The notes below the pieces were generated by a model. It saw only the letters and a list, made by a program, of their open reading frames with translations. It was not told where the DNA came from and did not search any database. 20,548 bases of DNA from a virus, in IMG/VR virus record IMGVR_UViG_3300031551_000009, positions 1 to 20,548 of that record, one strand, 5' to 3'. The translations under genes and the position numbers were made by a program. Below, piece by piece: positions 12,927-18,641 of the stretch. Positions within the stretch are counted from its first letter, which is position 1; each line of letters opens with the position of its first letter.

Positions 12927-14128
12927 CAAAAGGTTTCTTCTCATCCTCTAAAATACAGAGCAAACGAAAGACGGGCAATTTCGCTCTTTGCGGTTCGTGC
13001 GGTCTGTATAGGCATTGCAAGTCTCCGAAAATGCCCGCGACTGGCAAAGGTAGGAAGAAGATATTGTTTGTTGCGGAGGCTCCAGGTAAAGACGAGGACA
13101 GAGACAACGTGCAGTTGGTAGGGCGTGCTGGTAAGTTGCTGCGAAGATTTCTGAAATCTCTCGATGTCGATTTGGATGTCGATTGCGTAAAGACGAATGC
13201 GGTGATTTGCCGACCGAGGAACAACAAGAAGCCAGAAGATTATATGATAAAAGCTTGTAGACCAAATCTGATGAAAACCATTAAGGAATACAATCCGAAC
13301 GTAATTTTCTTATTAGGCGAAGTAGCGTGCAAATCACTGTTGTCAGAAATGTGGAAAGAAGATATTGGTGATATTAGTCGATGGGCCGGTTTCTGCATCC
13401 CTTGCAGAGAGCTGAATGCTTGGATTGTTCCTACGTATCATCCTTCTTATATACTTAGGATGGGCAATGATAAAATACTTGATAGGCTTTTCAAAAGTCA
13501 TTTGAAGTTGGGGATCAGTAAGGCGAAAAGCAAGCCTTGGGATGAAGTTCCCGACTATAAAAAACAGATAGAGGTAATTACAAGGCCATTTGAATCTGCA
13601 AAGATACTTAGGGAAATGATGAAGAAGGGTGGTGTGGTATCATTTGATTTTGAGACTAATTGTCTGAAACCTGATGGTGAAGGAACAGAAATCGTAAGTT
13701 GTTCCGTTTGTTGGCGGGGCCGAAGGACGATTTCGTATCCTTGGGCGGGTGAGGCAATAGAAGCCACCAATGAAATGACTAAATCTGCAATGCCAAAGAT
13801 AGCATCGAATTTGAAATTCGAGGATCGTTGGACACGAGCGAAGTTGGGGCATCCCGTAATGAATTGGTATTGGGACACTATGATTGCCGCACATGTTCTT
13901 GACAATCGTCCACACATTACGGGGCTCAAGTTTCAGGCATTTGTGAATTTAGGGCAGGAGAATTACAATACTCATATAGAACCATTCCTGCGAGCGGTGA
14001 AGGGAAGCAAATTCAATCGAGTTAAGGAATTGGATTTGCGGGATTTACTATTGTATGGTGGACTCGACAGTTATCTTGAATATTGGTTGGCGATGAAACA
14101 AATTAAACTTATTGGAGAAAAGAAATGA
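12923..14128 (+). CDS. Uracil-DNA glycosylase (family 4-like) fused to 3'-5' exonuclease
   Basis: This encodes 401 residues overlapping the previous gene by 4 bases. Residues 20-195 are a family 4-type uracil-DNA glycosylase. Cys23, Cys26, Cys96 and Cys112 have the spacing of the 4Fe-4S ligands known in family 4 enzymes; the catalytic-loop motif is AEAPGKDED (51-59), and the late motif is PTYHPSYILR (170-179). Residues 235-401 are a DnaQ-like proofreading domain: Exo I FDFET (Asp242, Glu244), a divergent Exo II ASNLKFED, Exo III YGGLD (Tyr378, Asp382). The protein stops just where a family A polymerase would continue into its polymerase domain, which is instead encoded at 15017. It would remove or detect uracil and proofread for that polymerase. 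Confidence 0.85.
   Translation: MTKGFFSSSKIQSKRKTGNFALCGSCGLYRHCKSPKMPATGKGRKKILFVAEAPGKDEDRDNVQLVGRAGKLLRRFLKSLDVDLDVDCVKTNAVICRPRNNKKPEDYMIKACRPNLMKTIKEYNPNVIFLLGEVACKSLLSEMWKEDIGDISRWAGFCIPCRELNAWIVPTYHPSYILRMGNDKILDRLFKSHLKLGISKAKSKPWDEVPDYKKQIEVITRPFESAKILREMMKKGGVVSFDFETNCLKPDGEGTEIVSCSVCWRGRRTISYPWAGEAIEATNEMTKSAMPKIASNLKFEDRWTRAKLGHPVMNWYWDTMIAAHVLDNRPHITGLKFQAFVNLGQENYNTHIEPFLRAVKGSKFNRVKELDLRDLLLYGGLDSYLEYWLAMKQIKLIGEKK
14054..14119 (+). repeat. 66-bp direct repeat of the exonuclease gene end (partner 14634-14699)
   Basis: The last codons of the exonuclease gene, from TATGGTG onward, recur 580 bp downstream with one mismatch in 66 bases. The copy ends with the GGAGA (14114-14118) that serves as ribosome-binding site for the following gene. 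In the second copy it is fused to the duplicated polymerase start. Confidence 0.9.
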
Positions 14129-14445
14129 CAATTAAAGATTGGTGCGATTATATTGTGTCTTGGAGAAGAGATAAGGGATTCTTCACACCTGAAACTATTA
14201 GAGGTGGAACCAATGCCGATTTGATGCTTGGCAAGCTTATGTTGGTAGTATCTGAGATTGGCGAGGCTTCAGAGGCTGTGAGAAAAAATGATATTGGGAA
14301 TTTCAAAGAGGAATTGGCGGATGCTACGATTAGGATTTTTGATATTTGTGGTACGATGGGGATTGATTTGGAATCGGATATAAATTTCAAAATGCGAATC
14401 AATGAGAAACGCCCAATGCGTCATGGAAAACAAACAAATTTATGA
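14125..14445 (+). CDS. MazG-type nucleotide pyrophosphohydrolase
   Basis: This 106-residue protein has its ribosome-binding site GGAGA inside the end of the exonuclease gene, and it overlaps that gene by 4 bases. The metal-binding pattern of the MazG/all-alpha NTP pyrophosphohydrolase family is present: E44-x2-E47 within SEIGEASEAV, and E63-x2-D66 within EELADATIRIFD, on two helices. Such enzymes cleave nucleoside triphosphates to monophosphates. In phages they may lower (p)ppGpp effects or cleanse damaged or unwanted nucleotides such as dUTP, which would fit the adjacent uracil-DNA glycosylase. Its stop overlaps the start of the duplicated polymerase fragment. It is a single-domain, short version. 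Confidence 0.78.
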   Translation: MTIKDWCDYIVSWRRDKGFFTPETIRGGTNADLMLGKLMLVVSEIGEASEAVRKNDIGNFKEELADATIRIFDICGTMGIDLESDINFKMRINEKRPMRHGKQTNL

Positions 14446-14640
14446 AACCTATAACTAACCAAGCCTATAAATTATTGCATGATGGATGTGTTGCTTTGTC
14501 TCAAGTCGAGGCGAACGGCATACGCATAGATGTCGATTATCTTAAAAAGGCAATTGACAATACCGGCGTACGGATTACAGAACTTTCAAACAGCCTCAAG
14601 AAATATAAGATTTACAAGATATGGAGAAAAACTTATGGTG
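14442..14640 (+). repeat. 199-bp direct repeat of the polymerase gene start (partner 15017-15215)
   Basis: The two copies align over 199 bases without gaps and differ at about 27 positions, most of them at third codon positions. Both run from the ATG to the shared TATGGTG. This divergence is far greater than the single mismatch in the adjoining 66-bp exonuclease-end repeat. Confidence 0.9.
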
Positions 14641-14711
14641 GACTCGACAGTTATCTTGAATATTGGTTGGCGATGAAACAAATTAGACTTATTGGAGAAG
14701 AAGTTGATTAA
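14442..14711 (+). pseudogene. Chimeric ORF: polymerase start fused to exonuclease end
   Basis: The 89-residue frame consists of residues 1-66 of a family A polymerase (about 86% identical in DNA to the start of the gene at 15017, no gaps). It is joined at TATGGTG (14634-14640) to the last 22 or so residues of the exonuclease (GLDSYLEYWLAMKQIRLIGE). Neither part is a complete domain, so a separate enzyme activity is unlikely. The frame has stayed open, so a short peptide may still be made. It is the joint left by a recombination event and separates the MazG-type gene from the next ORF. Confidence 0.85.
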
Positions 14712-15017
14712 ATGCAATTTTTCAAAGTGACTACTGTAAATAGAAAAAGTTTGGGATTAAGGAATAACCCAACAATTCTAACTTTTCCTATAGGTAAATG
14801 GGTGAAATCTCCTATTGTAAAGAATGATAATTCTGATGAAGGTGGAATTTGGTTGGCTGTTTCATTATCAGGTGCTAAACGTCTTAGGCAATATATGTTT
14901 GATAGATATGGAAAGCATAGTAGGATTTTTAAGGCATCTATTGGAAATATTCTTTTTAGGAATAGTTATAGAATTAAAACAGATAAAATTCGATGTGATA
15001 GTGAGATAGAAATTTAA
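14712..15017 (+). CDS. 101-residue hypothetical protein in the exonuclease-polymerase joint
   Basis: The ATG at 14712 lies 13 bases after the GGAGA in the duplicated exonuclease end, which is longer than ideal. The product is a basic, beta-rich protein (FFKVTTVNRKSLGL, then a GKWVKSPIV strand, a GGIWLAVSLSGAKRLRQYM helix, and a closing FRNSYRIKTDKI). It is not homologous to the MazG-type gene that fills the equivalent place upstream. It overlaps the polymerase start by one base (TAATG). Its codons are AT-rich. I see no nuclease motif (no HNH, GIY-YIG or LAGLIDADG). The ordered composition suggests a real folded protein of unknown role. Confidence 0.6.
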   Translation: MQFFKVTTVNRKSLGLRNNPTILTFPIGKWVKSPIVKNDNSDEGGIWLAVSLSGAKRLRQYMFDRYGKHSRIFKASIGNILFRNSYRIKTDKIRCDSEIEI

Positions 15018-16396
15018 TGAAGCCTATAACTAACCAAGCCTACAAATTGCTGCATGATGGGTGCGTTGCTCTGTCTCAAGTCGAGGCGAATGGCATACAC
15101 ATAAATGTCGATTATCTTGAGAGGGCAATTGACAATACAGGTACACGAATTACAGAGCTTTCAAATAGCCTTAAGAAATATAAAATTTATAGAGTGTGGA
15201 GAAAAACTTATGGTGTTAAAACGAATCTCGGCAGTCGGGAACAGTTGGGCAAGGTTCTTTTCGATGTAATGAAATATCCCTGTCTTTCACGTACCAAGAC
15301 GGGTAGGCCGACTGCGGACAAAATAAATCTGAAATCTACGGATCTGAAGTTTGTCGATGATTATTTGAAAATTGAAAAGCTGAAGAAGGCAAGGAGCACC
15401 TATTTGCGGAATATACTGCGAGAAACTGTTGATGGTTTTTTGCATCCCAATTTTCCGTTGAATCTTGTGCGTTCATATCGGGGAAGTAGTGATCATCCAA
15501 ACTTTACGAATATTCCAATAAAAGACCTTGAAATCAGCGAACTTGTTAGACGTGCCTTCATCGCACGCGAAAATCATCAGATTGTTGAGATTGATTTTAA
15601 GGGTTCTGAGATTTGTGGTGCCACTTGCTATCATAAAGATCCGCGTATGATTAAGTATATGGAAAATCCAAAGCTTGATATGCACCGTGATATGGCGGCT
15701 GAAATCTATATGCTCAAGAAGAGTCAGGTGACGCACTGGATGCGTGACGCTGGAAAAAATAGGTTCGTCTTTGCAGAGTTCTACGGTGATTGGTATAAGT
15801 CGTGTGCTCCTGATTTGTGGAAGGCAATAAAAGAGTTCAATTTGAAGATTGATGGTATTAGCCTATATAAACATCTTGAGTCGAATGGAATTACTGAGTT
15901 GGGTGCTTGCGATCCGGATAAAGAGCCTGAAGACGGTACATTTGAGAAGCACATTCAAGACATCGAGTATGGTTTCTGGAATAAAAGGTTCAAAGTATAT
16001 AATCAATGGAAGAAAGACTGGTGGCGGGCATACCAAGATAATGGTTATTTTGAAATGCTTACTGGTTTTGTGGTTGCAGGAAGCCTCAATAGAAAGCAGG
16101 CAATTAACTATCCTATTCAGGGAACATCCTTTCATTTGCTGTTGTGGTCGTTGATTAGGATACAGAAATTGTTGCGAAAGTATAAAATGAGGTCATTGAT
16201 AGTCGGTCAGATACATGACAGCATAGTTGGCGATATTTACAGAAGGGAGCGAAAAGATTATTTTGACATAGTTAAGCAGGTCATCTACGAAGATTTGCGA
16301 AAACATTGGAATTGGATTATCGTGCCTCTGAGGGTTGAGGCTTCTGTTGCCCCCGTTGGGGGTTCGTGGTACGAGAAGGAGGAAATTGAGATATGA
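15017..16396 (+). CDS. Family A DNA polymerase (polymerase domain only)
   Basis: This encodes 459 residues and starts at ATG 15017. It begins with the thumb-type helix that follows an exonuclease domain in complete enzymes (LLHDGCVALSQVEANGI), and contains no exonuclease motif. Motif A is EIDFKGSEICGA with catalytic Asp193, replacing the usual DYSQIELR. The O-helix (motif B) is RDAGKNRFVFAEFYGD (243-258), with the Arg, Lys and YG kept but the spacing altered. Motif C is GQIHDSIVGD with His400-Asp401 and Ser where many have Glu. Both catalytic Asp residues are present, so it should be active. Proofreading would come from the UDG-exonuclease protein at 12923, and processivity from the clamp at 11263. 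Confidence 0.88.
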   Translation: MKPITNQAYKLLHDGCVALSQVEANGIHINVDYLERAIDNTGTRITELSNSLKKYKIYRVWRKTYGVKTNLGSREQLGKVLFDVMKYPCLSRTKTGRPTADKINLKSTDLKFVDDYLKIEKLKKARSTYLRNILRETVDGFLHPNFPLNLVRSYRGSSDHPNFTNIPIKDLEISELVRRAFIARENHQIVEIDFKGSEICGATCYHKDPRMIKYMENPKLDMHRDMAAEIYMLKKSQVTHWMRDAGKNRFVFAEFYGDWYKSCAPDLWKAIKEFNLKIDGISLYKHLESNGITELGACDPDKEPEDGTFEKHIQDIEYGFWNKRFKVYNQWKKDWWRAYQDNGYFEMLTGFVVAGSLNRKQAINYPIQGTSFHLLLWSLIRIQKLLRKYKMRSLIVGQIHDSIVGDIYRRERKDYFDIVKQVIYEDLRKHWNWIIVPLRVEASVAPVGGSWYEKEEIEI

Positions 16397-16770
16397 AATT
16401 AGCAATAGTTGGTTCACGAACATTTAATGATTATGATTTATTTGAATATTGGATTGGGTACTTTGGCGGAGACATAATTGTTGGTTCACGAACATTTAAT
16501 GATTATGATTTAGAAGAATTAGTTTCTGGTGGTGCAAAAGGGGCAGATTCATTGGCAGAAGAATATGCTAAACTGTGGGGGTGTCCTATTCGGATTTTTC
16601 GACCCGATTGGGATAAATTTGGCAAACAAGCTGGATTTATACGTAATCAACAAATAGTTGATAATTGTGATATGGTATTAGCTTTCTGGGATGGCAAATC
16701 ACGTGGAACTAAAGACACAATAGATAAAGCAAGAAAGGCAAAGAAACCAACCTTTATTGTATATTTTTAA
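16393..16770 (+). CDS. DUF2493/SLOG-type Rossmann protein with internal duplication
   Basis: This encodes 125 residues overlapping the polymerase stop by 4 bases. The family pattern is clear: an N-terminal strand-loop KLAIVGSRTFNDYDL, then VSGGAKGAD (44-52), RPDWDKFGKQAG (70-81), an Arg-Asn pair (84-85) and a VLAFWDGKSRGTKDTI strand-helix. This is a nucleotide-binding fold related to the SLOG superfamily and DprA/YspA-like proteins. Phage members are common and of unknown function; a nucleotide-sensing role is an inference. Residues 6-16 (VGSRTFNDYDL) are repeated exactly at residues 30-40, encoded by an exact 33-bp DNA repeat, placing a second nucleotide-loop segment where the fold normally continues. 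The frame is intact, but folding may be affected. Confidence 0.8.
   Translation: MKLAIVGSRTFNDYDLFEYWIGYFGGDIIVGSRTFNDYDLEELVSGGAKGADSLAEEYAKLWGCPIRIFRPDWDKFGKQAGFIRNQQIVDNCDMVLAFWDGKSRGTKDTIDKARKAKKPTFIVYF
16408..16440 (+). repeat. 33-bp exact direct repeat inside the DUF2493-type gene (partner 16480-16512)
   Basis: The 33 bases encoding VGSRTFNDYDL occur twice, 72 bp apart (24 codons), identical at every base and in the same frame. Identity at synonymous sites shows the event is recent. The 39 bases between copies are unrelated. Confidence 0.92.
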
Positions 16771-16790
16771 TTTTATAAAGGATAGAATCT

Positions 16791-17705
16791 GTGGAACTTT
16801 ACAAAAAATATAGACCAAGAGACCTTAATCAGATGGTGGGCCAGGATGTTGCTGTCAGGACACTCGAGGCGGCAATCAAGCAGGAAAGCGTTCCGCATTT
16901 CATCCTTTTTACTGGCCCAACTGGTTGTGGTAAGACTACGCTTGCGAGGATTGTCCGTAGGAAATTGAGGTGCAGCAGGCATGATTTTATCGAGGATGCC
17001 CCACGCAAGATAGATGATGTACGAGCTATCAGACGTAGGATGCATCAGGCACCGATGAAGGGCAATTGTCGGGTGTGGTTGATTGACGAGTGTCATAAGC
17101 TGACCTCGGATGCACAAGATGAGTTTTTGAAGATGCTTGAGGATACGCCGAGTCATGTTTATTTTTTGTTTACGACTACGGATCCGGAAAAGTTGAAGGG
17201 AACAATTCGTAACCGTGCCATAGAAATTGTTGTGAAGTCTTTGAAAGATGATGATTTGGAGAATCTCATTAAGTATGTTTGTGAGGAAGAAAGCGTAAAG
17301 ATAGACAAAAAAGTTGTCGAGAAAATTATTGGCAATAGTGATGGTTCAGCTCGCAAGGCGTTGGTCTTCCTCAACAGTATTATTCACTTGTCGACTAAGA
17401 ACGAACAACTCAATGCGATAGTGACTGCGACTGCTGAATTGCAGGCGTTTGAGATTGTCAGGGGTTTGTTGTATCGGAAAATGAATTGGAAAGAAATGGC
17501 GGCGATTCTAAAAGCAACTGAGGGCGAGGATCCAGAACAAATCCGTTGGTTAGTGCTGTCTTGCTGTAAAACTGAATTGCTAAAAGCTGGAAAGTTTGCA
17601 AGTAGGGCTTATGTGATTATTGATGCGTTTCGCGACAATTTCTACGACTCAAAAATGGCAGGACTTGTTGCCGCTTGCTATGAGTGCGTTGAAGGTGGGA
17701 AATGA
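16791..17705 (+). CDS. DnaX/RFC-like clamp loader ATPase
   Basis: This encodes 304 residues from a GTG start at 16791, supported by AAAGGATAG upstream. The AAA+ clamp-loader opening YKKYRPRDLNQMVGQ is followed by Walker A GPTGCGKT (42-49), Walker B LIDE (97-100, in WLIDECHKL), sensor 1 FTTTDPEK (127-134) and a sensor 2-type GSARKAL. The arginine-finger motif, usually SRC, reads NRA (141-143) but keeps its Arg. The Cys-rich zinc module of bacterial DnaX is absent, so it resembles the short RFC-small/gp44-type loaders. A C-terminal helical domain of about 100 residues would form the collar. It would load the clamp at 11263. Its stop overlaps the next methyltransferase start. Confidence 0.85.
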   Translation: MELYKKYRPRDLNQMVGQDVAVRTLEAAIKQESVPHFILFTGPTGCGKTTLARIVRRKLRCSRHDFIEDAPRKIDDVRAIRRRMHQAPMKGNCRVWLIDECHKLTSDAQDEFLKMLEDTPSHVYFLFTTTDPEKLKGTIRNRAIEIVVKSLKDDDLENLIKYVCEEESVKIDKKVVEKIIGNSDGSARKALVFLNSIIHLSTKNEQLNAIVTATAELQAFEIVRGLLYRKMNWKEMAAILKATEGEDPEQIRWLVLSCCKTELLKAGKFASRAYVIIDAFRDNFYDSKMAGLVAACYECVEGGK

Positions 17706-18508
17706 AATTGCCAATCAATAAAATTATCTGCGGTGATTGTTTAGAGGTTATGAAAGATTGGCCGGATAACTGTATAGATTTGGTGGTCACGAGTCCTCCC
17801 TATAATGTAGGTGTTAAATATGATAAATACGAAGATATAATGCCTTATGAGGATTGGCTTGATTGGCTTGATCTTGTTTGGGATGAGTGTTTACGGATTC
17901 TCGTAAAGGGCGGTCGAATATGTATCAACTGTAATGATACCGGTCGGAATCCATATTATCCTTCACATTGTGATATTGCAAGTCGAATGAGGCGTAAATG
18001 GTATATGATGGGTATTATAGTTTGGGATAAAAAAAGTAATTTATCTAATACTGCCTGGGGTTCATGGAAAAGTCCTTCATCTCCAAGTTTGCGGGGTAGG
18101 CAAGAATATATTATTGTAGCGGGAAAAGATGGAAAAATTTTACATAAAGAAAATGGTATCAAAGATAGATATGGAAATAGAGAATTTTTAGACCTAACTA
18201 CTGAGATATGGAGTTTTATACCTCAAACTAATAATAGAATACACCCAGCTTCATTTCCAGTTGAATTGCCCAGACGGGCAATAAAGTTGTATAGTTATCG
18301 TAACGCAACAATTCTCGACCCTTTCTGTGGTTCTGGAACTACCTGTGTTGCTGCCAAGATGTTGGGTCGTCAATATATCGGAATAGATATATCCGAGAAA
18401 TATTGTAACATTTCAAGAAAAAGATTAAAAGGCGTTAGGCCAAATATATTTGAGGATTTGTCTAAGAAGAAGAAATTGAAAGAATCGTTTGGTCTCGGTA
18501 AAAAATAA
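17702..18508 (+). CDS. DNA methyltransferase, beta-class (TSPPY type)
   Basis: This encodes 268 residues overlapping the clamp-loader gene by 4 bases. Catalytic motif IV is TSPPY (30-34), typical of N4-cytosine enzymes and some N6-adenine ones. Motif I is DPFCGSGTT (206-214), followed by GIDISEKYC; motif IV before motif I is the beta-class order. A central region with GSWKSPSSPSLRGRQEYI is typical of this class and includes target contacts. A Lys-rich tail follows. It shares the opening MKLPI-KIICGDC with the methyltransferase at 12288, and both are attached by ATGA to a clamp-system gene. No restriction enzyme is near. The likely role is self-protection of phage DNA; the base methylated cannot be fixed from sequence. 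Confidence 0.85.
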   Translation: MKLPINKIICGDCLEVMKDWPDNCIDLVVTSPPYNVGVKYDKYEDIMPYEDWLDWLDLVWDECLRILVKGGRICINCNDTGRNPYYPSHCDIASRMRRKWYMMGIIVWDKKSNLSNTAWGSWKSPSSPSLRGRQEYIIVAGKDGKILHKENGIKDRYGNREFLDLTTEIWSFIPQTNNRIHPASFPVELPRRAIKLYSYRNATILDPFCGSGTTCVAAKMLGRQYIGIDISEKYCNISRKRLKGVRPNIFEDLSKKKKLKESFGLGKK

Positions 18509-18524
18509 TTGAAATTTTTTTGTT

Positions 18525-18553
18525 TTTAGAGTGATTTTTTATGATAATATAAT
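18525..18553 (+). promoter_or_regulatory. Promoter with GATAATAT motif reading into the NNGGT tract
   Basis: TTTAGA (18525-18530), 17 bases, then TATAAT (18548-18553) in the context TTTTTTATGATAATATAATATA. Thirteen bases (TGATAATATAATA) are identical to the 9419-9447 promoter. Transcription would begin near 18560, that is, at the beginning of the NNGGT tract. Confidence 0.6.
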
Positions 18554-18555
18554 AT

Positions 18556-18620
18556 ATGGTATGGTTTGGTTTGGTTTGGTAGGTTGAGGTGGGGTATGGT
18601 AAGGTCTGGTAAGGTAAGGT
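18556..18620 (+). repeat. NNGGT pentanucleotide tract 1
   Basis: GGT occurs every 5 bases from 18558 to 18620: 13 GGT in all, 12 in strict register and one (18582) shifted by a base. The two spacer bases vary at the 5' end (AT, TT, GG, CT) and become AA at the 3' end. The tract forms the leader between the promoter at 18525-18553 and the metallophosphoesterase gene. It is followed by AATTTTTATG and a GAGGAG ribosome-binding site. Confidence 0.92.
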
Positions 18621-18641
18621 AATTTTTATGAGGAGACTCAT

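Noticed and set aside
14712-15017. Homing endonuclease as the cause of the duplicated flanks
   Set aside because: No HNH, GIY-YIG, LAGLIDADG or VSR motif is seen in the 101-residue ORF or in the MazG-type gene, and the microhomology joint explains the structure.
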